The notes under the pieces: generated by a model
What the model was told of the DNA's origin: nothing
Database searches by the model: none
Seen by the model: only the letters and a program-made list of their open reading frames with translations
Shown here: positions 22,923 through 33,619 of the stretch, piece by piece
Layout: each line of letters starts with the position of its first letter
How positions within the stretch are numbered: position 1 is the stretch's first letter
Translations under genes and position numbers: made by a program
Assembly (NCBI GenBank): GCA_003013855.2
Contig: ML058577.1
Span: forward strand, 1,674,001 to 1,738,000
Length of the DNA: 64,000 bases
DNA from: Liriodendron chinense
Taxonomy: Eukaryota; Streptophyta; Magnoliopsida; Magnoliales; Magnoliaceae
Reading direction: 5' to 3'

Positions 22923-23480
22923 ATGCATATCAACCATCCTTCAACAATCACTTTCTCAGAAGAAGACCGCACGATCGATTTAATAGACCACAATCGCCAG
23001 TTGATGGTCACAGGAACAATCAAGGACACTGAAATTAAAAGATGCATGTTAGATGATGGGTCTGCCGTAAATATTATGCCATTGAAAACACTACAGAGGC
23101 TGGGTTACAGGCAATCGGCACTACACCCGAGTCTCATGATGATTCAAGGGTTCAATCAGGACAGTCAACGCACACTTGGATCAATCACGGTAATGTTAGA
23201 AATCGAAGAACTGATGACGAAAGTAACATGTCAGGTGATCGACGTAGTGACAACGTACAACCTCCTCTAAGGGAGACCCTGGCTCCATCAGAATTGCATA
23301 ATCCCTTCGACGTATCATCAATGCTTCAAATACAACAGAGATGGGGTCCAATACAGGGTAACAGCAGATTCGAAGCCATACACAATAGCTGAGTCATTTC
23401 TGGCTGATGCAAAATATTACAACCTATCTGATAGCGGCAAAACCAGCAAGAAACCCGATGTAATGAAGAAAGGGCAAGGG
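22923..23480 (+). pseudogene. Tat element aspartic protease
   Basis: Protease that would process the polyprotein. It reads in the +1 frame relative to gag. ITFSEEDR precedes the active-site motif LDDGSAVNIMPL near 23049. YNLL(stop)GRPWLH near 23262-23290 and the downstream block with TIAESFLADAKYY follow. The frame stays open apart from stops, including one just after YNLL, and continues towards reverse transcriptase through a Lys/Gln/Pro-rich linker. Confidence 0.82.
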
Positions 23481-24092
23481 GCAAAACCTTGAGTTAAGAA
23501 GTTTGTGCAGAAGAACAAACCTCAGCCCATCACTCAGGGGAGATCCCAATATCATTCGAAAAATCAACCTCAGCCGATCACGAAGAAGTTCTATGTGGTA
23601 CCGCAACATCTGTGTCAGCCAGGGCATTCTGTGTTAAAGCTGATCTCAAATCAACACATGAGTGTGCTCAAGTCCAGCTTCAATATGCCGGTACCCAAGA
23701 TAAGAAGAACCAAACCATTCCCGAAAGCTCCAAACCAATTTATAGTGTCGTCAAGAGATATCACCCAGAAAGATATCAAGTTTCACTCAGGGCCAAGTCA
23801 GCCAATACCATCAGAAGAGAGGGAAGAGGGGAGAGGACCTGCCCAACCCCGACCGATAGAAGAGAAGAGATATAGTAGAGCCAGCCGGAAGATTATGAGG
23901 AACATGGGGTTCTTCGGTCAAGGTTCAGACACAAAGAAGAGATTACTAGCTCTGTTTGAAGAATGCAAGCAAGTATACAGAAACAGAGAAGGTCTAGGGG
24001 CCAAGGCAAGCGTGAATATGGTGACCATCGGCCTGGTGGAAGAAATTCAAGTGCAAGATCCTACCGACATTATCTAGCTAGGTGTCGCACCA
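23481..24092 (+). pseudogene. Linker between protease and reverse transcriptase
   Basis: Same frame as protease. Lys/Pro/Gln-rich start with a repeated KPQPIT-type motif (about 23517-23590), then a basic segment and a KKRLLALFEECKQVYRNREGLG block. This block resembles the G-patch-like or tether region that precedes reverse transcriptase in Tat elements. Ends in a stop at about 24075. Confidence 0.6.
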
Positions 24093-25060
24093 GTGCAACT
24101 AGAGGACGGTGGACAATCGACGATCGATGAACTTGAAGAGGTGAATTTGGGCACCCTCGAAGAACCCAGGAATACATATTTGAGCAGAAATGTCCCGGAA
24201 GATGAAAGAGAGAGATACATGCAGCTATTGAAGGAGAATAAGGACATCTTCGCCTGGACATATTCGAAAATGCCAGGACTCAGCCCGACAATCACCATGC
24301 ATAAGTTGAGTATCATGAAGGAAAAGAAGCCAGTGAAGCAACCACAACGACGATTTCATCCTGATACTATACCTAAGATTGAAGAAGAAATCAAGAAATT
24401 GATTCAGGCTGGGGTTTGTTCGAGAGGTGAAATACCCCCGATGGATCTCAAACATTGTACCAGTCAAGAAGAAGAGTGGACGGATCCGGATTTGCGTCGA
24501 CTTTCAGAATCTTAACGAAGCTTGCCCTAAAGACGATTTTTCGCTGTCAATTCCAGAATTATTAATTGACAGCACAACAGGATATGCAGTAATGTCCTTC
24601 ATGGACGGGTATTCGGGGTATAATCGATTCCGCATGGCCCCGGAGGATGAAGAAGCTACGGCCTTCCGCACAACACTCGGCATCTACTGTTACCGCGTGA
24701 TGTCCTTTGGGCTAAAGAATGCAGGGGCAACGTATCAACGCGTAATGCACGTTATATTTCAAGATATGATGTACAAGCATGTTGAATGCTATGTAGATGA
24801 TTTAGTCGTAAGGTCAGCCGATCATGAACAACAGCAGAGAATACTTAAGGAAAGTATTTCAACGGTTGTGCAAGAAGAGTCTCCGTATGAATCCTCTAAA
24901 ATGCGCGTTCGGAGTTGCATCTGGCAAATTTTTAGGTTTCGTTGTTAGACATAAGGGCATAGAAATCGATCCCGCTAAGATTAAGGCCATCAGAGAAATG
25001 CCACCACCAAAAAATCTAAAACAGTTGAAGAGTTTTCAAGGCCGCGTGGCATATTGAGAA
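24093..25060 (+). pseudogene. Tat element reverse transcriptase
   Basis: Copies element RNA into DNA. N-terminal part 24093-24425 (NKDIFAWTYSKMPGLSP, then VKQPQRRF and EEIKKLIQAGV). A frameshift near 24425 leads into WISNIVPVKKKSGRIRICVDF, MDGYSGYNRFRMAPEDEEAT and FGLKNAGATYQR, with the catalytic YVDD at 24790-24801. A second frameshift near 24830 leads into KCAFGV…GKFLGFVV…GIEIDPAKI and ends at a stop near 25055. The catalytic residues are preserved but the frame is not. Confidence 0.9.
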
Positions 25061-25640
25061 GATTCATCTCGAACCTAGCTGGTCGTTGTCAGCCGTTCTC
25101 CCGCCTTAACAAGAAAGACGTTAAATTTGAATAGGATGACGCTTGCCAGAAAGCTTTAGATTCACTAAAAGAAATGCTCGAAAATTCTCCAGTCCTCGCC
25201 TCCCCAATCAAGGGAAAGCTGCTTATTCTATACATCGCAGTAGGTGATAACTCACTAGGAGCACTCCTGGCATAGAAGAACAAAGAAGAGAAGGAGAATG
25301 CTCTATATTACTTGAGCCGCACTCTGGTGGGGGCTGAATTCAACTACTCAGCAATCGAGAAGATATGTCTTGCTCTCATTTTCGCTGCGAAGAAACTTAG
25401 GCATTACTGCCTCTCGCACCAAATAACATTGATATCCAAGGCGGACCCGATCAAATTCCTCATGAACCGGCCTATGCTGTCTGGGCGCTTAGCTAAGTGG
25501 GCCCTTCTCCTCTCTGAATTCGACATCACATACATCCCGGCCCGAGCTATTAAAGGACAGGCAACCGCAGATTTTCTTGCTGCACATCCGGTCCCGAGCA
25601 GCGAAGAAATGGAATGTGATCTCCCCGATGATCAGGTTAT
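25061..25640 (+). pseudogene. Tat element first RNase H domain
   Basis: Retroviral-type RNase H that removes the RNA template. Begins with the connection segment (ISNLAGRCQPFSRLNKK) and includes the region around PVLASPIKGKLLILYIAV. ENALYYLSRTLVGAEFNYSA and the KWALLLSEFDI…YIPARAIKGQ blocks follow. Two Trp/Gln-to-stop changes are at about 25132 and 25274; otherwise it is open from 25312. Confidence 0.85.
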
Positions 25641-25970
25641 GATGGTCGGAGAACCACGACTCTGGCAGATGTACTTTGATGGAGCCTCCAGGTCGACAGG
25701 GGCAGGAGCAGGGGTTATATTTATTAGCCCGCAGGGAGATTTGCTGCCCTACTCATTTACGATCGTGCCAGCTTACACTAACAACGAAGCAGAATATCAA
25801 GCCCTCATCATCGGGCTATAGCTCGCATTAGAGATGCGAATCAAGGCGATACAGATCTATGGTGACTCCAGGATAGTCATTGGACAGTTGACTGACAGAA
25901 TATGAGGTCCACAAACCTGAGTTGTCACCTTTCTGCCACCAAGTGCAGTCACTGTTCGACCAGTTTTGTA
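25641..25970 (+). pseudogene. Second, archaeal-type RNase H (aRNH)
   Basis: Additional RNase H characteristic of the Tat clade. The signature WQMYFDGASRSTGAGAGVIF near 25662 carries the first catalytic Asp, NNEAEYQALIIGL near 25785 the Glu, and IYGDSRIVIGQL near 25855 the next Asp. A stop interrupts it after the GL at about 25819 and a frameshift follows near 25895. This domain is the main evidence for the lineage. Confidence 0.88.
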
Positions 25971-26099
25971 ACAGCAACATTTCACATATACCAAAGGCAG
26001 GAGAACGTACAGGCCTGACGCATTGGCCAGTTGGCCACTGCTTTGGCTAACCCCGGAGGCAGCCCACTTCAAGTAACAATTGAAGAAGAAGGATCCTAC

Positions 26100-27421
26100 C
26101 GACAGTTGTATTGCGTGGTGGTGAAGCAAGTGTGAACCCTATCTGTTGCTTCGAGATTTCAGAAGAAAATGACTGGAAAAGGCCGTTCATCGACTACTTG
26201 AAATACGTGTTTTTACCAGAAGAACCCAAGACGTGCACGCAGGTCAGGAGGTGCGCCGGGTCATTTATAATACAGAATGACATCCTTTACATGCACTCGT
26301 ATGAGGGAGTGTTGCTACGCTGCTTGGACCAGGAAGAAGCGTATGCTACATTGAAGGAAGCTCACGGAGGAGAGTACGGTGCTCACTAAGGAGGCAAGAA
26401 TTTACATCACCGTGTCTGAAGCATGGGATATTATTGGCCCACAATGACAAAAGATGCGATAGAATTCGTCAAGAAATTCCATCAGTGCCAGATCCATGTA
26501 GATATCATACACTCGCCACCTGGAAGAGTTGTATCAATCAGTGATGTCCTGGCCTTTTACAGCCTGGGGCATGGATGTAATTGGACCAATCAGCCCGCCC
26601 TCTTCCCAGGGGCACCAATACATCTTGGCTGCGACGGATTACTTTTCAAGTGGGCCGAGGCAGTGGCGCTTAGGAGCGTGAAGGCCAAACACGTCTAAGG
26701 TTTCATCCATCATACCATATTATACCGACATGGTATTCCCGAGAAAATCACCACCGACAACGGAACACCCTTCAAGAATGCCACCATCGACAAGTTGTGC
26801 ACGAAGTTCAAGATCAAACACTGCTATTCGACACCTTACTATCCTCCTGCAAATGGGTTGGCTGAAGCTTTTAATAAGACTATCATGAAGATTCTAAAAA
26901 AGACAGTTGCAGAGAATAAGAAAGATTGGGACAAGCGTCTGCCCGAAGCATTATGGGCGTATCGGACCATATACCGCATAGCCACTCGAGCTACACCCTA
27001 CTCGTTGGTGTATGACACGGAAGCGGTGGTCCCGATGGAAATACGGGTTGAGTCATTATGGGTTGCACTTTGACACTCCCTGACAACCGAGCGCAATGCC
27101 GAGATCAAAATGGCCAAGCTTGATGATCTAGATGAAAAGAAGCTCGCCGCTCAGTAAAGGCTCAAAATGTATCAGAAAAAAATCTCAGCCTCATACGATA
27201 AACGAGTCCGCGGTAGGTCATTCAAAAGGGGTGACCTGGTGCTGATGATGAAACGCCCGGCGCTAGCTCGAGATCCCAAAAGTAAATTTGACCTGAAGTG
27301 GGACCCAGTGTATATCATCGATGAAGTTTATTCCAATGGGGCCTATCGAGTGATCGATTGCAAGGGGCAAGGCATCAGCTCGTTGGTGAATAGTCGATTT
27401 TTGAAAAGATATTATACTTGA
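26100..27421 (+). pseudogene. Tat element integrase
   Basis: Inserts the DNA copy. A zinc-binding region lies at about 26335-26500 (AHGGEYGAH, GYYWPTMTKDAIEFVKK, with the first Cys of the CxxC pair lost). The catalytic core starts near 26540, but its first-Asp segment is frameshifted. KWAEAVALRSVKAKHV ends in a stop. The second Asp is in ITTDNGTPF (about 26747) and the Glu in the NGLAEAFNKTI segment (about 26850). C-terminal part 27080-27421 includes the RGRSFKRGDLVLMMKRP block and ends FLKRYYT. No chromodomain follows, as expected for Tat. Multiple stops. Confidence 0.88.
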
Positions 27422-27878
27422 CATAGAATACCATTATGATATGTAAACACCCCACTACAGGAAAAGTTTAATAGAAAAATATCAAAAGAAATGATACCAT
27501 ACGATGATCAATGCTTACAATTACAAATACTAATCATTTATTCCGTGTGTTTACACAGGCACCAACAAAGTCATTAAAACCTGAGACGTGTCAGGCACCG
27601 CCACCCCGCCCGATCCGAGGTTGTCAAGAATTGGAATGGAAAGATGAGCCTTAAGATCAAGGCTCGATCGCCCCCACTCCGCATAAATATCGGTTTGAGT
27701 CCTGACAGGGGGATATTCCTTCCAAAATAATCTGTGTTATATTCGAATCTAAACTCAAACGAAAGAAGTATCAAGTAGATAAAACACATAGCACGATCAC
27801 GTAAATAATATACATATTATTACAACATTATCGTCACAACGTGCCTCCACAAATTACAGAATAAAACAATCACAAAGC
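27422..27878 (+). other. Spacer between integrase and antisense gene
   Basis: 457 bp without recognised coding sequence; the convergent ends of pol (plus) and the PMD gene (minus) meet here. Presumably holds both 3' untranslated regions. Confidence 0.5.
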
Positions 27879-28582
27879 TCAACCGTTCAAATTTCTTAAA
27901 CATTGTTCTAGCAAATGAATTGCAGACTCCTGGGTTGCCCTCTGTGTTGCCTCCGCCGAAGCTAAAACCTGTGCAGGATCAGGAACGCTTTGAAGGAACT
28001 CATTCAATTCTACGACCTGATTCTGTATAGTGTTACGTTCGGCCTCGCGCTTCTCGATAGATGATTGCAGACGAGCCTTCTGATTGCCAAATTTTAAGAG
28101 ATTGAGGTGAACAACGGAGTGTTCAGCCTGCAGCCGCGCTATCTCATTGTCTATCTCTGCCAGTCGATCCGTGGCTCCCTGATGCCCGAAAGTAGCAGCC
28201 TGCCAATCCTGCCTCATCGCAGTTATGTCTACCTCGAACAATTCAAGCTTTGGTAGGAGGGATTGCAAATGACCACGTCTCTCCTCAACAGAATGATCAG
28301 CTCTAAATCGTCTCGCCTCGTTGAGCTGTGTCATGCCTTCCCTAAACAAGACCACATGGTTGACCATCGAGGAGACGTCAATCCCGAGCCATGCAGCGTT
28401 GTACTCAAGTGCTTGTAACCCTTCATCCTAAATAGACCATTCATCCATATTCTTCAGAGAGGCGGCAATGTTTGTCAGAAGACTCTTCAAAAGGTCTGCC
28501 TTCACCCTCGACAGTCATCGGAGAGAAGAAATGAATGCCTCGGGCAGGGCGACGGGGGCTGAAGCATGAACAAGAATGGTTG
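27879..28582 (-). pseudogene. PMD gene last exon, helical C-terminus
   Basis: After the acceptor TTATCAG the frame continues PVALPEAFISSLR, stop, LSRVKADLLKSLLTN, and after another stop DEGLQALEYNAAWLGIDVSS. From 28367 the ORF is open to the stop at 27879: about 160 residues rich in Glu, Gln, Leu and Arg with heptad-like spacing (for example RLAEIDNEIARLQAEH), a predicted coiled coil. Two premature stops lie at about 28518 and 28430. Confidence 0.65.
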
Positions 28583-28665
28583 CTGATAAAAGAAACGGTA
28601 AAATCAATATAAAGAGACCTTAGTAAGGCAAAAGATAATTGAAATAATGAAGATAGGTAACATAC

Positions 28666-30117
28666 CGGTGGCTTCAGGAATGTCAACAAGAAGTACGCTA
28701 GTTGAGGTAATAGGCGTAGGCAGTACTGGGGCAAGTTCAGCAATCCCCTCGATCGACGGCTCAGGTAGTTCTGGAGAAGATAGCACTACAACCTCAGGAA
28801 TGTTGGTGTCAGATGTTGGCATGGCAATAGGAATAGCTTCCACAACGGGCTCAACTGACGATGGTACAACAGTAAGAGGAGCTTTCACAGCAAGTTCTGA
28901 TGCGCTTGTTCCTATACCAGAAACTTCAACCCCATGGGAAGCCTCCCCGATAGGTTCAGCTAATGACGATCCAACAATGGGAACAGCTTCCACAATAGGC
29001 TCATTTGGTAATGGTCTGACAGTCGGAGGTGCTTCCAAGGTAAGTTTAGGTACACTCGATTCAGTGACAGAAGACGAGGCGCCTCGAGAAGCTAGATCAG
29101 CATCCCCGACCCCAATATCTTCAACACGGGAAAGGGTCGGGGGAAGTGCAACCTCCGCCGCAGCAATGATCGTCGTTTCATGAACAGGACCCTGGTCATC
29201 TGCAGCTTCAACCATGGGGTTATCGGAGATAAGAACAGTGTCAGTGGGCACCTCGTCATCCAAGTCCATGAAAATAGCTTCTACATCCGCCTTAGGGATG
29301 AGCTTGTCATATATCGGTTCATCATCATTGCCTTCTCCAGTATGACGATCTCCGCTCAAATTCTCCTGAAGGCTCAGCTCACCCTCTTCCCTGACTGCAC
29401 TCGTATCACCAGTCGGAATGCCACCAACAGCCTCAAAAAGCCGTTTCTGTAATCTCTCTTCATCATATCTCTTATGCATCTCGGCAATATTCTTCCCTCC
29501 AACTACCTAAGTACGATGAGCAGTCTTCACTCGAGGACCAGTCCACTCAGGTGGCATCTCATCATCACCACCATCACCATCATCACCGTCATCTCCACCA
29601 TCATCACCACCATCACCACCCTCACCGCCATCTCCAGCACCACCATCACCACCCTCACTACCATCATTATCATCACCATCCCCATCATTTTGATCGTGGT
29701 TACCCCTGGGAACATCACCTCCCTGATGCGCCTCATCAATAGGCCTGAGAGATGGGAACTCTGGCCCCTCCTGCCTGATACTCCTTTCCCCGTAAGCAAT
29801 CCAACCTTCCAAGGTATGCTCAGGCTTCTCATGATCAATTATCATGTTCATCGAAGTCATTAGCCTCTGAGTACTCGGTACAGCGGGCTGATGAAGATGC
29901 TCCGCCACGTACCCAGTCCATCGGCAGGATTCAGACTAACAATCGGAGGCGCAACAAAGATGGGATCAGTAACATGATGACCATTCCAGATCAATGTATA
30001 CTGATGAGCCCACCATCTCATCCACCCGAAAGAGGCACCGTGACACTCTTCTTCCCAGGGATAGCAAAAGAGCAACCGGTCCCAATTAGCAAAAGCTGCC
30101 GCCACATCCATTTCCAA
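28666..30117 (-). pseudogene. PMD gene, linker and acidic repeat region
   Basis: Continues with FANWDRLLFCYPWEEECHG and WWAHQYTLIWNGHHV, then shifts frame near 29905 to a segment read from 29908 to 28666 with one in-frame TAG at about 29509. A run of Asp and Gly (about 29545-29700) is encoded by a trinucleotide-type repeat. The following 270 codons are rich in Glu, Pro, Val and Ala, with diverged repeats of the type EPIVEAVPI / EPVVEAIPI. It ends in PEATG at the donor GTATGT (28665-28660). Confidence 0.65.
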
Positions 30118-30119
30118 TG

Positions 30120-30872
30120 AATAGGCCCGATACCATATGCCCGCTGCTCACGAGTCACCGGCTCCAATGTTGCAGGTACTCCTTGATCATACCCGAACTG
30201 ACGAGTGAAACGATTGGGGTAGTACGGCTCTCTCTAGAACTCCAACCCTTCACGTAAACGAAGCGATGATGGGCGGATGGCTATCAGGAATGAGCGTTCA
30301 TTGTGGTCTATGCTGTCATCGTCCGTGCACAATATAGAATCTTTGCTCCGGGTACCAGAAAAGTGGAAAAAGTGGACGTCATCGTATTTAGCAATTCTCT
30401 CCTTGACGGTGTTCAAGTTTTGCCCGACCATCTTCCACTTTTGAAAAAAGTATAACGGGACCACCCCTCTCTGAATATAATCCCCGGATTCGATGCCATA
30501 TACCTAAGGGAAATATACTCCGAGCCACCCGGATAGGAAATGCCATCCGCAGTAGGGAGAATTCATACCAAAAGCGGCACAATCCTTATTACTGATGACG
30601 TAACCAAAGGCCAATAAAGAGAACACAACACAACAGGAGCTATTGCATATCGATGACCATTAGCCAAAGCCCCTGCGATGGCAAAGCAAGATACCCTCAC
30701 GCTGTCGGCCTGTTTGGAACTCGGTAAGGCCACACAACTCAACCAATATGCCAAAAACCCGGCCATCTCACAGGTCGGGGAAAGCTTGTTGGGGAGAGGG
30801 AAGTTCTCCTTCATCCGGTTCTCCAAAAAGACCTTATCCCCGCAGTCTTCATCATAAGCCGCATAGTCCAAA
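30120..30872 (-). pseudogene. PMD gene exon 2, PMD C-terminal half
   Basis: Starts LDYAAYDEDCGDK after TTTCAG. FLAYWLSCVALPSSKQ and GALANGHRYAIAPVVL fit the second half of PMD proteins, where an LAKG/LAxG block precedes the 'AP..L' helix. Frameshifts near 30585 and 30510 lead into the segments starting FWYEFSLLRMAFP and LYFFQKWKMVGQNL, then a stop at about 30234, then YYPNRFTRQFGYDQGVP, a late PMD motif. Confidence 0.72.
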
Positions 30873-30955
30873 CTGAAATGAAGAAAACAACGCATTAATG
30901 GAAGAGAGAAAGAAGGAACAAAGTAATGACGTGCAGCTTGTGGTTAAGTACTTAC

Positions 30956-32209
30956 TCCAAGCCATGGCTGAAATAAACCAACCGGTCTTCAAAAGGAAGT
31001 TTGTCCTTGAAAGCCCAGAATTACGGAAGCTTCGCAAATAGCTAGCTCGTAACAAGCCAGAGAGAAGAAGCCTTCGTTCACTCCTTTCTTTTTCCGAGAC
31101 AGTTCCTTGTTGCTCGGAACCCATTCGTCATATATCCTCCTGCGAATCGAGAGACCGGCAATACGATTCAAGTCCCATAGTGAGATGCTCATCTCTCCAT
31201 ATGGTAAGTGAAAAGTATTGGTGATAGAACACCAGTGGTTTAGAAACCCCTTATAGACCCACGGTTCGCGGCAAAAGTAACTCGAGGTCGCCGCAATAGC
31301 CTTAAAGAGGCCTACCGCTTTCAAGGCCTCTCTATGACGTTCTAGAATTTGGTTCACCCACACTTCATATCCGGGATGAGCGATCAGATGACCCCGGGTC
31401 CGGAATGCACCCGACAGCCAGATTTCAGTGTCTCCCAAGTGATGAAACCTTTGCCACAGGGTCTCAAAGTAGTGCATAGGGAAGGGCCGATGGGGGTCCT
31501 GGTTCGGCTCTAAAAATATCATAATCTTTGGGTCCAAAACGGCCTGACGTCTGCCATTCTCAGACAGAGAACAGTTGAGGAACGGCACGGGAGTAGATGT
31601 CCATGTTTCCACGCTAAAAAAGGAATTCGAGAGACATACATCTGAAAGCTCAATGCTGGGAAGAGAGCGGTGCTGTTGAAAACTTCTGGTGGACCTGATG
31701 TACCCTTGTGTATAAGGGTTCCGAATGGCGAGAGGGGAGGTGACTAGTTTCACGGTTGACCAAACAATCTTCATTTTATCGGACTTAGACCTGGTCTGCT
31801 TTTCCAGGTATACCTGCTTTGCACCCTTGCCAGCCCTCTTTGGACGACAGCGCCTGGCAGATTGGGCAGGGGCCAACGGACTTGCCTCACCCTCTTCGGA
31901 ACCCGTTGTCCCATCGCTTCGGAAACCCCACAAGGGAGCAAACCAAGTGTCCCATTGCTCTTGCGTACCCCTGTCTGGAGGGGGTGGCACAACCCTATCA
32001 TAGAGGATCTTCTTCTGCATGTCCTTGGACAGCGTCAGTATGCGTTTGTAGAAGTTGAAGGTTTCTGAAGGCAGGAACCACTGGGGGTTCTGATCAAATG
32101 GATGACTAATGCTCTTTGAAGCCGCCCGTTTGCGTTTCGATGGGGTCAGTGGAGGACCTGAAGGACCGGCCCCAAAAGGATCACTAGCCATTACGATCTG
32201 CGACGGCAC
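30956..32209 (-). pseudogene. PMD gene exon 1
   Basis: About 418 codons. Residues 1-100 are low complexity with a basic stretch. The PMD signature is in the second half: HYFETLWQRFHHLGDTEIW, HLIAHPGYEVWVNQILERH, a segment ending FLNHWCSITNTFHLPYGEM, and DLNRIAGLSIRRRIYDEWVP. A single extra base near 31008 shifts the frame just before the donor. Read in the corrected frame the exon ends FEDRLVYFSHGL and meets GTAAGT at 30955-30950. Confidence 0.85.
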
Positions 32210-32594
32210 ACGAAAAGCTTAGATATAGCTCAAAGCAAATGAAAATGCACGCAAAAAGAAATCGACATTCTCAAAGTTCAAGAGGATACAAAGCAACAGG
32301 TAAGAGACATGCAAGCGCCAACAAATGGATCAAGACCACAGTAAACACACCCAAACCAGCAATGAAGGAAATAATACGGCAACATTCACAACACGACATC
32401 ATTATCACATATACGAACAAGAAAGGATAGAAGAAAGAGAAAATGGTCTAATCATCATTCACCAACTACAAAGACAATTCCAAAATGTTTGGAGTGTCAT
32501 ATCAATTGTTTAAATGTTAAAATTAATGTTTGTCACAAGATGACACAAAATTGTGGGGGCCCCTCCACATGATCAGAAGAAGACCTTAGTCCTG

Positions 32595-33301
32595 CAGCAG
32601 CGGAAGAACCCGAGCCTTCAACTCATCCACCTTCGCCTAGACCCGGGCTTCCTTAGAAATCAGGTCCATTAGGTGGGAGATGCACTGCTGCACGAAATCG
32701 AAGTTCGATATTCAGAGTCGGTCTGGTTTCTCGCAATGAATATATCAACTGCGAGCCTGTCATGCTCCCTCAAGGCCTCCCTTGCCATCCTCCAGATTCT
32801 AGCCCGACGATCTGGGAACTCGACCTCTGCCAGTGGGAGAACCCAAGCGAGGAACCTCTCGTTCTTCTGATTTTCTTTCTTCAAGGAATGAAATTGGCTC
32901 AACAAAGCCAAGAAAGAAGCAATCAAGGGAGGCTCCGCCGCCTCGAGGAGCGCCAACTCTTCTGGGAAAGAAGAATCGCCAATGAAATCAAGGATGGCTT
33001 CTCTATGCTTATCGAAAATGGAGGCCATAAGGGAAATATTCCAGATAGCCTTCAGGATAGGGCGAGAGTCTGCGCCAAGCCTGGACAAAGCCTCGGACAC
33101 CTCATCATACTGAGCATTGAGAGACGACCAAGCCTCCATACGATTGAGGGAGTCAAAGAGCCGCTGTAAGCAGTCGTGAGCCGCGCCTAGAGAGGCACAG
33201 GTTACAACCATTGTCTGCTGGAAAACAAGACTAACAGCCCGATCTGAGAACCATGGCAATTCGATAAAAAGGAGTAGAGAAAGGAAGCGTATAAAGACCA
33301 T
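32595..33301 (-). pseudogene. Unrecognised helical antisense ORF upstream of PMD gene
   Basis: A 210-residue ORF (33301-32669), continued in another frame to a stop at about 32595 (SHLMDLISKEARV, KVDELKARVLPLL). Leu/Ala/Glu-rich, likely all-helical, with a hydrophobic start (FIRFLSLLLFIEL). A splice-acceptor-like TTGTTTTCCAG precedes QTMVVTCASLGAAHD at about 33212, so the region before it may be intron. I do not recognise the family. It could be a separate gene or an upstream exon of the PMD transcript. Confidence 0.4.
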
Positions 33302-33619
33302 TTACATCAGATCTAAAGTCAAGGGAGGCATGCGCAGGTACAACTAAAACTCTATCTAAATTAATCATTATAATCCCCAGAAGATGCATTTTTGGCCGGG
33401 CATAGCCCAAATTTTAAAGTATATGAGACCCGACACAGCTTCCGGATAACAATGAATGCACATGAGAACTTATGACGGAAGTACGGGACCCCATATCCTT
33501 CAAAATAACGATCCCTATAGCCACGGGAATAGCTTTACCCAGCCAAAAGGTGGATATAATGGGCAGTGTTGGGCCAAATTTACACATGAAAGAGGCCCCA
33601 AAAACAAGAAAATTCTGAG

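Larger units (their letters stand above)
27879..32209 (-). pseudogene. Plant mobile domain (PMD) gene, antisense and spliced, within the Tat element
   Basis: Minus-strand gene with start at 32209 (MPSQIVMASDPF; a second Met, MASDPFG, is six codons in). Exon 1 (32209-30956) has a Ser/Pro/basic N-terminus and then the PMD fold. An 83-bp intron (30955-30873, GTAAGT…TTTCAG) follows. The PMD continues in 30872-29860 with frameshifts near 30585, 30510 and 30110. An Asp/Gly-rich linker and acidic repeat region lie at 29908-28666. A second 83-bp intron (28665-28583, GTATGT…TTATCAG) preserves frame into a helical C-terminus ending at 27879. PMD proteins include MAIN/MAIL1, and PMDs are also known in gypsy elements. 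Here there are at least three stops and about four frameshifts, so it is inactive. The role in the element is unknown. Confidence 0.8.

Noticed and set aside
28647..29183. 178-residue plus-strand ORF rich in Ser/Gly/Thr
   Set aside because: Antisense shadow of the acidic repeat region of the PMD gene, which has splice-consistent frame on the other strand.
29551..29742. Plus-strand His-rich ORF
   Set aside because: Shadow of the Asp/Gly-coding trinucleotide repeat of the minus-strand PMD gene.
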